Below are positions 7,151 to 14,890 of a DNA stretch of 64,000 nucleotides, piece after piece. Made by a program: the position numbers and the translations under genes. Each line of letters opens with the position of its first letter. Within the stretch, counting starts at the first letter, position 1. Below the pieces are notes generated by a model. That model had not been told where the DNA came from, made no database searches, and saw only the letters and a list, made by a program, of their open reading frames with translations. Origin of the DNA: Curtobacterium sp. MCJR17_020. Its GTDB lineage: Bacteria; Actinomycetota; Actinomycetes; Actinomycetales; Microbacteriaceae. The DNA lies in the NCBI RefSeq assembly GCF_003234365.2, contig NZ_CP126260.1, positions 2,852,001 through 2,916,000 of the forward strand, in the 5' to 3' direction.

Positions 7151-8188
7151 TCAGCGCACGAACGCCGTCCGCGCGAACCGCTCGTCGGTCGCGTCGAGCA
7201 CCCGCAGCACGTTGCCCCCGGCGAGCGCCCGCAGGTCAGCCGCTCCCCACCCGCGCCGCTGCAGCTCGGCGGCGAGCACCGGGTACCGGGACACGTCGCG
7301 CAGGTCCGGCGGCAGCACCGGGGTGCCGTCGTAGTCCCCGCCGAGCCCGATGTGCGCTGCGCCGGCGAGGTCGCGGGCGTGCTCGACGTGGTCCGCCACG
7401 TCCGACACCGTCACGAGCGGCGGCTCCCCCACCGAGCCGGCGTCCTCCCAGTCGGCCCACGCCCGGGACACGAACTTCGGCACGAAGGTGATCATCACGA
7501 CACCGCCGTTGTCGCGCAGGCGGCCGAGCACGTCGTCCGGGACGTTCCGCGGGTGGTCGTTCACCGCGATCGTCGACGAGTGGCTGAACACCACGGGCTG
7601 GGTGGCGACGTCGAGGGTGTCGCGCATGGTGTCCGGCGACGTGTGCGACAGGTCGACGAGCATCCCGATCCGCTCCATCTCGGCCACGACCTCGCGCCCA
7701 CGGTCGGTCAGGCCGCCGTGTGGGTGGGAGCCCGTCGCCGAGTCGGCCCAGGGGGTGTCGTCGTTGTGCGTGAGCGTCATGTAGCGCACGCCGAGTCGGG
7801 CGAAGTCGCGGAGCACCGCCAGGTCGTCGCCGATGGAGTGCCCGCCCTCGGCGCCGAGCAGCGACGCGATCCGGCCGGACTCGACCGCCGCCCGGACCTC
7901 GGTCGCCGTCCGGGCCAGTGCGAGCGACTCCGGGTACCGCTCGATGATCCGGTGCGCCAGGTCGACCTGCTGCAGCGTCGTCCGCACGGGGTCCGGTTCG
8001 TCGACGGGCACGAAGACCGACCAGAACTGGCCGACGACCCCACCGGCGCGGAGCTTCGGCAGGTCGGTGTGCAGCGAGTCGACCTCGGTGTCGATGCCCT
8101 CGACCCCGGAGTCGTGGGTCTCGCGGCGCTCCCACGGCAGGTCGTTGTGGCCGTCGATGACCGGGAACGGGATCGCGTCGAACGTCAT
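7151..8188 (-). CDS. membrane dipeptidase-type metallopeptidase (M19)
   Basis: A 345-residue zinc dipeptidase of family M19 (renal dipeptidase type), cleaving dipeptides including D-residue C-termini. The metal ligands are visible: His14 and Asp16 in IDGHNDLPW, the bridging Glu in LGAEGGHSIGDD (about 118), His in LVDLSHTSPDT (about 190) and His in PVVFSHSSTIAVND (about 211), plus GLGGDYDGT near the C-terminus. There is no signal peptide or anchor, so despite the family name it should be cytoplasmic. ATG 8188 is used; an upstream GTG at 8209 is possible. The ribosome site is weak for both. Confidence 0.88.
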   Translation of the reverse strand: MTFDAIPFPVIDGHNDLPWERRETHDSGVEGIDTEVDSLHTDLPKLRAGGVVGQFWSVFVPVDEPDPVRTTLQQVDLAHRIIERYPESLALARTATEVRAAVESGRIASLLGAEGGHSIGDDLAVLRDFARLGVRYMTLTHNDDTPWADSATGSHPHGGLTDRGREVVAEMERIGMLVDLSHTSPDTMRDTLDVATQPVVFSHSSTIAVNDHPRNVPDDVLGRLRDNGGVVMITFVPKFVSRAWADWEDAGSVGEPPLVTVSDVADHVEHARDLAGAAHIGLGGDYDGTPVLPPDLRDVSRYPVLAAELQRRGWGAADLRALAGGNVLRVLDATDERFARTAFVR

Positions 8189-8232
8189 GCCCCCGACGCT
8201 ACCGCGCACGTCCCCGTGGCTAGGCTCGGTGC

Positions 8233-8808
8233 GTGGACCCCGTCACCCTCCGGACCGATCGCCTGGTGCTCTCCGTGCCGGAACCGTCCGATGCGGAGGA
8301 CGTCATCGCGTACGCGAACGACCCGGACGTCATCGCCTACACGCCGGTGCCGGTGCCGTACGGCCACGCCGAGGCGCACCACTGGATCACCGACGTCGTG
8401 CGCGCGGGCTGGTCCACGGACTCCCGCTACGAGTTCGGCATCCGGCGGGCCGACGACCTCCGACTGCTCGGGACGATCGGGCTGTTCGGGTTCGTCGACG
8501 GCGCGGCCGAGGTCGGCTACGCCGTGCACCCGGACGGTCGCGGCCACGGCTTCGTGACCGAGGCCGCAGCCGCCGTCCTGGCGTGGGCGTTCGCGCCGTC
8601 TCCCGACGGACTCGGGCTCGTCCGCGTGCAGTGGCGAGCGATCGCCACGAACGCCCCGTCTGCGGCGATCGCGCAGCGGCTCGGGCTCCGCTACGAGGGG
8701 CGACTCCGGTCCGGCGTGTCCCACCGCGGACGACGCCACGACCAGCTCATCGCGGCTGCTCTGCGCGACGACGACCGCTCGACGCCGACGGTCTGGCCCG
8801 CGTCGTGA
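8233..8808 (+). CDS. GNAT family N-acetyltransferase (RimJ/RimL type)
   Basis: A 191-residue acetyltransferase opening with LRTDRLVLSVPEPSDAEDVI, the standard start of the Acetyltransf_3 group that modifies N-termini or small molecules with acetyl-CoA. The CoA loop is AEVGYAVHPDGRGHGFVTEA (about 96-115), followed by the late NAPSAAIAQRLGLRYEGRLR strand-helix pair. The start is GTG 8233. The stop overlaps the SRPBCC start by GTGA, so the two genes are coupled. The substrate cannot be read from the sequence. Confidence 0.85.
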   Translation: MDPVTLRTDRLVLSVPEPSDAEDVIAYANDPDVIAYTPVPVPYGHAEAHHWITDVVRAGWSTDSRYEFGIRRADDLRLLGTIGLFGFVDGAAEVGYAVHPDGRGHGFVTEAAAAVLAWAFAPSPDGLGLVRVQWRAIATNAPSAAIAQRLGLRYEGRLRSGVSHRGRRHDQLIAAALRDDDRSTPTVWPAS

Positions 8809-9311
8809 CGGTGACGTTCCGCGTGGTCACCGAGCTCGCGGCGTCGCCCGAGCGCGCGTTCGCGCTGTCGCTCGACATCGGCGCGCACGAGCGGTCGATG
8901 GCTGCGACCGACGAACGCGCCGTCGCCGGCACGACGTCCGGCACGATCGGCTTGGGCGAGTCGGTCACGTGGCGCGCGCGGCACTTCGGGATCGTCTGGC
9001 GGATGACGAGCCGGATCACTGCTCTGGAGGGCCCCCACCGGTTCGTCGACGAACAGGTGCGTGGGCCGTTCGCCCGGTTCCACCACGAGCACCGGTTCGA
9101 GCCGTCGGCCGGCGGCACGCGCATGGTCGACACCATCACGTTCCGCGCGCCGTTCGGCCCGCTCGGTCGTCTGGCCGAGGTCGTCGCCCTCGAGCGCTAC
9201 CTGCCGCGGCTCATCCGTGAGCGCAACGCGTCACTCGCCACCGAGCTGCACGCCGACGGCCGCGCCGGCCACGACGGTCAGGGCGCTGCGAGCTCCCCCA
9301 GCGCGTCGTAG
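8805..9311 (+). CDS. SRPBCC family protein
   Basis: A 168-residue START-like / polyketide cyclase-like protein. It begins FRVVTELAASPERAFALSLD, the common SRPBCC entry strand and helix, continues with the beta-strands TMTSRITALEGPHRFVDEQV-type segment and GPFARFHHEHRFEP, and ends with the long helix LAEVVALERYLPRLIRERN. The group binds hydrophobic ligands; the ligand is unknown. The start GTG 8805 overlaps the GNAT stop (GTGA). Its 3' end overlaps the convergent RpiR gene by 34 bp (9278-9311), leaving no terminator between them. Confidence 0.75.
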   Translation: MTVTFRVVTELAASPERAFALSLDIGAHERSMAATDERAVAGTTSGTIGLGESVTWRARHFGIVWRMTSRITALEGPHRFVDEQVRGPFARFHHEHRFEPSAGGTRMVDTITFRAPFGPLGRLAEVVALERYLPRLIRERNASLATELHADGRAGHDGQGAASSPSAS

Positions 9312-10111
9312 GCACTCGCCACCGCGTCGACCCGAGCGCGGCCGGCCGGTCCCGAGGCTTCGTACACGTCGTTCGCGATGGCTGCGACGACCGCGAACAG
9401 GGCCGCCATCGAGTCGAACGCCGCCGGTGAGTCGACCGGGCACAGGATCGCGGTGTTCGCCGGTGCCGCGATGACGGCTGCGGTCGGGTCGCCCAGCACG
9501 ACGACGTCGGCGCCGGTCGAGACACAGTGCCGCACGATCCGGTCGACCCCGGCGGTGTGCCGACGCACGGTCACCAGGACGACGAGGTCACGGCGGTCGA
9601 GGTCGGCGACCTCTTCTCCGAGCCGCTGCCCCGGTGCCGGACCGACCCGGACGTCCGAGCGGACCTGGGCGAGCTGGGCGCGGAGCTGCAGCGCCACCGG
9701 GTAGGCGCCACGCTCCCCGAACACGAGCACGCGACGAGCCCGGACGATGCGACGCGCGAGTCGCGGACGATCGGCTCGGGCCAGCGAGGCGAAGGCCGCG
9801 TCGAGGTTGCGGGCCTCGACCGCGCGCTGGTCGACGTGGGCGGCGTCCTCCGCCACCCACGGCAGGCCGGAGCCGCGTGCGGACATCAGGTTCTGCCGGA
9901 CCTCGGCTGCGTCCTGGAACCCGAGCGACCGGACGAGCCGGGACACCGTGGCCTTCGACGTGCCCGACTCGGCGGCGAGTTCGGCCGAGGTGCCGACGAG
10001 CAGGAGTTCCGGGTCGTGCCGGACCATCGCGGCGACGCGTCGTTCGGCGGGCGAGAGCTGCTCCCAGACGGAGTCGATGCGGGCGCGGACGTCCGGTCCG
10101 GCGGTGCTCAT
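9278..10111 (-). CDS. MurR/RpiR family regulator of the allantoin operon
   Basis: A 277-residue RpiR-type regulator. The N-terminal HTH_6 domain (about 1-78) includes LSPAERRVAAMVRHDPELLL, then ELAAESGTSKATVSRLVRSL and GFQDAAEVRQNL. A sugar-isomerase (SIS) domain follows from about 115 (VLVFGERGAYPVALQLRAQL) to about 250. It is the last gene of the allantoin operon and starts with an ATGA overlap on the allC stop, so regulator and enzymes are made together. The SIS effector is probably a pathway intermediate (inference). SIS domains normally sense sugar phosphates, so use in purine catabolism is notable though known in enteric allantoin clusters. Confidence 0.88.
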   Translation of the reverse strand: MSTAGPDVRARIDSVWEQLSPAERRVAAMVRHDPELLLVGTSAELAAESGTSKATVSRLVRSLGFQDAAEVRQNLMSARGSGLPWVAEDAAHVDQRAVEARNLDAAFASLARADRPRLARRIVRARRVLVFGERGAYPVALQLRAQLAQVRSDVRVGPAPGQRLGEEVADLDRRDLVVLVTVRRHTAGVDRIVRHCVSTGADVVVLGDPTAAVIAAPANTAILCPVDSPAAFDSMAALFAVVAAIANDVYEASGPAGRARVDAVASAYDALGELAAP

Positions 10112-11367
10112 GCCCGGGCCACCCGCTCCACCGCGACGGCGAGTGCGTCGAGCCCGAGCGCGATGTCGGGCGTCGAGACGAACTCGTCCGGGTGGTGGCT
10201 GATGCCGTCCGGGTTGCGCAGGAACAGCATCGCGACGTCGGTGACGAGCCCGAGCGACATGGCGTCGTGTCCGGCCCGCGAGAACAGCTCCATCGGCGCG
10301 GCCTCGCCCGTCGACTCGATGCCGGCGCGGACGGCGTCCATCAGCCGCGGCGCGCAGAACACCGCCGGTGCGCGGTGCACCTCGGTCGGCGTGACGCTGA
10401 CCCCGCGTCGTTCCCCGATCACCGTGAACGCCTTCGTGAGCTCGTCCCAGACCGCGTCGCGGCCGTCGTCGAACTCGCCGCGCAGGTCCACCGAGAACCG
10501 TGCGAGGCCGGGGACCACGTTCACCGCACCCGGTTCGACGGTCATCGTGCCGACGGTGCCGACGTGGTGCGATGCCCGGCAGATCCGCTCGACGGCGAGG
10601 GCCGCCTCGGCCGCGGCGAGCAGCGCGTCGTGGCGGCGCTCGTACGGCGTTCCGCCCGCGTGCCGGGCCTCGCCCACGGCCTCGACCGAGAAGCGTCGGG
10701 CGCTCGCGATGCTCGTGACGACGCCGAGCGCCTGACCGGCCTGCTCGAGGTACGGGCCCTGTTCGATGTGCGCCTCGAGGTACCCGGCGAGCGTCGTCGG
10801 GTCTGCCGCCGCGTCACCCACCCGGGCCGGGTCGAGCCCGAACCGGGTGAACGCCTCACGCAGGGTGACGCCGTCGCCGTCCGCCAGGTCCCACCAGGAC
10901 TCGTCCCACACCCCGGCGACGGCGGACGACCCGAGCAGGGCCTTGCCGAACCGGGTCCCTTCTTCGTCGGAGAACGCGATGACCTCGAGCGCGACGGGCA
11001 GCGGTCCCGCGGTCGTCAGTCGCGCAGCGGTGCGGACGGCCATCAGGACCCCGACGATCCCGTCGTAGCGGCCGGCATCCACCACGGTGTCGAGGTGCGA
11101 GCCGAGCAGCAGCACGGGGGCGTCGGGTGCCACGCCGTCGACCCGTCCGTGCAGGTTGCCGGCGGCGTCCTGCCAGGTGGTGAGTCCGGCGTCCTGCATC
11201 CACCCGGCGACGATCCCGTTGACGCGGGCGTGCTCGGGCGACAGGTACACGCGGGTGATCCGGCCGGTCTCCTCGGTGACCAGGGCCAGCTCGTCGCACC
11301 AGCGCGCCACGAGCTCGGCGTCGGCGGTGCCCAGGGCGGTGGCGGTCACGACCGGGGCCGCGCTCAC
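10108..11367 (-). CDS. allC: allantoate amidohydrolase
   Basis: A 419-residue M20-family zinc amidohydrolase. By family and context it converts allantoate to ureidoglycine with release of ammonia and CO2. Metal-site motifs are visible: LLLGSHLDTVVDAGRYDGIV (about 89-108), FSDEEGTRFGKALLGS (about 133-148), and LEAHIEQGPYLEQAG (about 196-210), with the dimerisation domain between about 220 and 330 and SRAGHDAMSLG near the C-terminus. Hydantoinase/carbamoylase paralogues share these motifs, so specificity rests on the neighbours. It starts with GTG 11367 overlapping the pucG stop (GTGA). Confidence 0.9.
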   Translation of the reverse strand: MSAAPVVTATALGTADAELVARWCDELALVTEETGRITRVYLSPEHARVNGIVAGWMQDAGLTTWQDAAGNLHGRVDGVAPDAPVLLLGSHLDTVVDAGRYDGIVGVLMAVRTAARLTTAGPLPVALEVIAFSDEEGTRFGKALLGSSAVAGVWDESWWDLADGDGVTLREAFTRFGLDPARVGDAAADPTTLAGYLEAHIEQGPYLEQAGQALGVVTSIASARRFSVEAVGEARHAGGTPYERRHDALLAAAEAALAVERICRASHHVGTVGTMTVEPGAVNVVPGLARFSVDLRGEFDDGRDAVWDELTKAFTVIGERRGVSVTPTEVHRAPAVFCAPRLMDAVRAGIESTGEAAPMELFSRAGHDAMSLGLVTDVAMLFLRNPDGISHHPDEFVSTPDIALGLDALAVAVERVARA

Positions 11368-12596
11368 GCCAGCACCCCGACCGGCGCACCGGCGAAGGCG
11401 TCCAGAGCGGCGTCGACCCCGCCGCCGTGCGGGACGGCGTGCCCCGCCCGGCGGAGCGCGTGCTCGAGGGCGGCGAGGGTCGTCACGACGGTGTCCTTGC
11501 GGGCGTTGTAGCCCATGGTGCCGATGCGCCAGACCTTGCCGTGCAGCGGTCCGAACGAGGTGCCGATCTCGATGCCGTGGTCGTCGAGCATCGAACCACG
11601 GACCTGGTCGCCGACGACGTCGGACGGGATCTCCACCGCGACGACGTTGTGCATCTTGTGTGCGACGTCACCGAACACTCCGAGCCCGAGCGCCTGGACG
11701 CCCTGCAGCATCGCGCGGCCCGCGAGTTCGTGGCGTGCGATCGCCTGCTCGCGCCCTTCGTCGAGCAGGATGCGGGCGCACTCGTTGGCGGCGTAGAGCA
11801 TCGACGCGGCCTCGGTGTGGTGGTTCAGCCGTCGCGGCCCCCAGTAGTCCAGGATCATCGCGAGGTCGAGGTAGTTCGAGCGGATCGGCTCGTCGGCGAC
11901 GTCGTCACCGGGTTCGCGGATGCCGGCCTCGACGCTGCGGCGCTCGTCGAGCACGGCGGTCGCACGCGGCGAGACGGTGACCGGCGCACTGCCGGACGGC
12001 CCGCCGAGGCACTTCTGCAGGCCGGCGCTGACGGCGTCGATGCCCCAGGCGTCGACCTCGAGCGGGTTGCCGCCGACGGTCGCCGTGGCGTCGGTGTAGA
12101 ACAGCACGCCGTGCCGCTCGCAGATCGCGCCCAGTTCGTCGAGCGGCTGGTTCATCGTGGTGGAGGTGTCGCCCTGCACGATCGCCAGCACCTTCGGCCG
12201 GACGCGGACGATGGCGTCCTCGATCGCGGACCGTGTGAAGACCTGACCCCACGCGGTCTCGATGGTGTGGACCTCGGCCCCGGCACGCGCGGCGATCTCG
12301 GCGAGCAGGTGTCCGAACCGGCCGAACACCGGCACGAGCACGCGGTCACCCGGTGCGAGGAGCGACACGAGCACTGCCTCGATCCCGGCGCGCGAGGTGC
12401 CGTCGACGAGCACGGTGGCGTCGTTCGTGGTGCCGAACACACCGCGGTAGAGCTCCTGGGTGTCGTTCATGGCGGAGGTCATCCACGGGTCGTACTGCCC
12501 GACGAGCGGGGTCGACAGGGCGCGGAGCACACGCGGGTCGGCGGTGATCGGGCCGGGGCCCATGAGGAGGCGGGCTGGCGGGTTCACGGGGTGCAT
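11364..12596 (-). CDS. pucG: (S)-ureidoglycine-glyoxylate aminotransferase
   Basis: A 410-residue class V aminotransferase (PLP). It opens with RLLMGPGPITADPRVLRALS, the serine-glyoxylate type signature, binds PLP phosphate through DGTSRAGIEAVL (about 65-76), and has the PLP lysine in SAGLQKCLGGPSG (about 192-204). The late WRIGTMGYNA segment is a family mark. PucG takes ureidoglycine, the allantoate amidohydrolase product, and glyoxylate to give oxalurate and glycine. The allC neighbour supports this over serine- or alanine-glyoxylate aminotransferase, which share the fold. A 43-bp gap with possible operator sequences separates it from allB. Confidence 0.85.
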   Translation of the reverse strand: MHPVNPPARLLMGPGPITADPRVLRALSTPLVGQYDPWMTSAMNDTQELYRGVFGTTNDATVLVDGTSRAGIEAVLVSLLAPGDRVLVPVFGRFGHLLAEIAARAGAEVHTIETAWGQVFTRSAIEDAIVRVRPKVLAIVQGDTSTTMNQPLDELGAICERHGVLFYTDATATVGGNPLEVDAWGIDAVSAGLQKCLGGPSGSAPVTVSPRATAVLDERRSVEAGIREPGDDVADEPIRSNYLDLAMILDYWGPRRLNHHTEAASMLYAANECARILLDEGREQAIARHELAGRAMLQGVQALGLGVFGDVAHKMHNVVAVEIPSDVVGDQVRGSMLDDHGIEIGTSFGPLHGKVWRIGTMGYNARKDTVVTTLAALEHALRRAGHAVPHGGGVDAALDAFAGAPVGVLA

Positions 12597-12610
12597 TGTT
12601 GGTCCTTCCG

Positions 12611-12641
12611 TTCCGGTTACGAGCGTACCGGAACGATCGTT
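12611..12641. promoter_or_regulatory. candidate operator between allB and pucG
   Basis: TTCCGGT (12611-12617) and ACCGGAA (12627-12633) form an inverted repeat, followed by the perfect palindrome AACGATCGTT (12632-12641). The gap is the only sizeable break between pathway genes. AACGnTCGTT-like sequences recur upstream of the permease (16542-16551 and 16572-16581), suggesting an internal control point. Confidence 0.4.
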
Positions 12642-14064
12642 ACAGACGTGTTTCGGTGACCCGGGCGTTCGCGGTCACGGGAGCAGCGACGAGCTGCCCC
12701 TCGACGGCGGTGACGCCGGACGCGGTGGACGCCACCACGCGCCCGCGCAGCCAGGTCTCAGTGACGCGGCCACGGGCCTCCAGGCCGGCGAACGCGGAGA
12801 CCGGGTTGCGGTGTGCGAGGCCGGCCACGTCGATGACCGCCGTGGCGGACGGGTCGAACACGGCGAAGTGGGCGAGCGCGCCGGGGGCGATGACCCCGCG
12901 GTCGGTGCAGCCGACGAGTGCTGCCGGACCGGTCGTGAACAGCGGCAGCAGTGCCTCGAGCGGGACGCCGCGGCGGAGGGCCTCGGTCCAGACGGCCCGG
13001 AAGCCGACCTGCAGGCCGGCGATCCCGCCCCAGGCGAGTCCCCAGTCGTCGACCTTGAGGTCGGCGGTCGACGGCGAGTGGTCGGACACGATCATGTCGA
13101 TCGTGCCGTCGAGCACGCCGGCCCACAGGGCGTCGCGGTTCGCGTCGTCACGGATCGGCGGGCAGCACTTGTACTCGGTCGCGCCGTCCGGGATGGACCC
13201 CGCTTCGAACGACAGGTAGTGCGGGCAGGTCTCGACCGTGATCCGGACGCCGTCGTCCTTCGCGGCGCGGATCATCGGGATCGCTCCGGCGTCGGACAGG
13301 TGCAGGATGTGGACCCGCGCGCCGGTGGCCCGTGCGCCGTCGATGACCCGCGCGATGGCGGACCGCTCGGCGTCGACCGGGCGGGTGGCGAGGAAGTCCT
13401 CGTAGTGCCCGCCGAGCGCGGCGTGGTCGACCAGGAACTCGGGGTCCTCGGCGTGCACGATGAGCAGGGCGTCGATCCGGGCGACCTCCTCGATCGCGGC
13501 GCGCAGTTGGTCGGCGTCGAGGTGCGGGAACTCGTCGACCCCGGACGGCGCGGTGAAGCACTTGAACCCGAAGACGCCCGCGTCGTGCAGTGCGCCGAGC
13601 GAGCCGGCGTTGTCGGGGACCGCCCCGCCCCAGAACCCGACGTCGACGGCGACCCGCCCCTCGGCACTCGCGCGCTTCACGGCGAGCGCCTCGACCGTCG
13701 TCGTCGCGGGGATCGAGTTGAGCGGCATGTCGATGATGGTCGTGACCCCGCCGAGTGCGGCGGCCCGGGTCGCGGACGCGAACCCCTCCCACTCGGTGCG
13801 TCCGGGTTCGTTGACGTGCACGTGGGTGTCGACGAGGCCGGGCAGCAGGACCTGGTCGTCCGGCACGGTGCGGTCGTCGAGCGCCCGGACCACGGCGTCG
13901 ACCGGCAGGACGGTGTCGACGCGGCCGTCGCGCACGACGACCGCAGCGGGGCGGAAGGCTCCGTCGATCCAGGCCCGGTCCGCGCGCAGGACGAGGTCCG
14001 CGACGCTGTCGGTGTCGACGTCGGTGCGGGACTCGGTGGCCCCGTCGGCCGGGAGGCCCGTCAT
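12640..14064 (-). CDS. allB: allantoinase
   Basis: A 474-residue cyclic amidohydrolase opening the hydantoin ring of allantoin to allantoate. Binuclear metal-site residues are visible: His81 and His83 in VDTHVHVNEPGRTEWEGF, the carbamylated Lys in GFKCFTAPSG (about 168-177), His in LLIVHAEDPEFL and in VHILHLSDAG, and Asp in MIVSDHSPST (about 330). The HVNEPGRTEWEGF form is allantoinase-type rather than dihydroorotase or dihydropyrimidinase. ATG 14064 is chosen because it forms an ATGA overlap with the racemase stop; a longer frame upstream only reads through the racemase gene out of frame. Confidence 0.93.
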   Translation of the reverse strand: MTGLPADGATESRTDVDTDSVADLVLRADRAWIDGAFRPAAVVVRDGRVDTVLPVDAVVRALDDRTVPDDQVLLPGLVDTHVHVNEPGRTEWEGFASATRAAALGGVTTIIDMPLNSIPATTTVEALAVKRASAEGRVAVDVGFWGGAVPDNAGSLGALHDAGVFGFKCFTAPSGVDEFPHLDADQLRAAIEEVARIDALLIVHAEDPEFLVDHAALGGHYEDFLATRPVDAERSAIARVIDGARATGARVHILHLSDAGAIPMIRAAKDDGVRITVETCPHYLSFEAGSIPDGATEYKCCPPIRDDANRDALWAGVLDGTIDMIVSDHSPSTADLKVDDWGLAWGGIAGLQVGFRAVWTEALRRGVPLEALLPLFTTGPAALVGCTDRGVIAPGALAHFAVFDPSATAVIDVAGLAHRNPVSAFAGLEARGRVTETWLRGRVVASTASGVTAVEGQLVAAPVTANARVTETRL

Positions 14065-14825
14065 GCGCCCGCCCCGACCGTCGCGGCCGCCGCTGGCTGG
14101 CGTTCGAAGCCCGCCAGCAGACCCGACATCGCCTTCGTCGGCGGGGTGGCGTACTCGCCGTGCTTCCCCGTCGAGAGCCCGAGCCGCACGAGCGACTCGG
14201 CGAGCACGGTCGCCACGGCGACGCCGTCGACGACCGGTGCCCCGATCGCCCGCGAGACCTCGGCGCAGAAGTCCGCCATCCCCGCGCAGCCGAGCACGAC
14301 CGCGTCGGCTCCGCCGGCGATGACGGCCCGGCACTCCTCGATCACCAGGGCGCGTGCGCCCGAAGCGGGGTCGTCGAGCTCGAGCACCGCGACCTCGCAC
14401 GCCCGGATCTCGGTGACGAGCGACGCGAAGCCGTAGCGCTCGGCGAGCTCGTGGGCCCTGCCGGTCGTCCGCGCCAGGGTCGTCACGACGCCGAACCGGC
14501 GCCCGAGCATCGCCGCCGCGTGGAAGCCCGCCTCGGCGATCCCGATGACCGGCCCGGAGGCGAGCTCCCGCGCGGCGTCGAGGCCCGGGTCACCGAAGCA
14601 GGCGACGACGTAGGCGTCCACGCCGTCCTGCTCCCCGAGCTCGATCTGCTCGAGGAGCCCCGGCACCGCGAGCGCCTCTTCGTAGTGGCTCTCGATCGAC
14701 GCCGGGCCCATCGTGGGGTTCACCGCCTCGACGATGGTGCCCGGGCCGGCGACCGCGGTGGCGGCGACGCCGATCGAGCGGGTCATCGAGGCGGTGGTGT
14801 TCGGGTTGACGACGCGGATGCGCAT
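14061..14825 (-). CDS. hpxA: allantoin racemase (Asp/Glu/hydantoin racemase family)
   Basis: A 254-residue racemase of the HyuE/HpxA group, opening MRIRVVNPNTTASMTRSI, which is characteristic. The two catalytic cysteines are in VACFGDPGLDAARE (about 74-87) and VLGCAGMADF (about 178-187). The role would be to convert R-allantoin to the S form used by allantoinase. It lies between the permease (65 bp upstream) and allB (ATGA overlap), which supports allantoin over other hydantoins. Confidence 0.88.
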   Translation of the reverse strand: MRIRVVNPNTTASMTRSIGVAATAVAGPGTIVEAVNPTMGPASIESHYEEALAVPGLLEQIELGEQDGVDAYVVACFGDPGLDAARELASGPVIGIAEAGFHAAAMLGRRFGVVTTLARTTGRAHELAERYGFASLVTEIRACEVAVLELDDPASGARALVIEECRAVIAGGADAVVLGCAGMADFCAEVSRAIGAPVVDGVAVATVLAESLVRLGLSTGKHGEYATPPTKAMSGLLAGFERQPAAAATVGAGA

Positions 14826-14890
14826 CGGGGTCCTTCCGGTGGCGCGGGTGGTGCGGGCGGTAAGGGTGTCGCTGGTGGTGCGGGGGCGTC

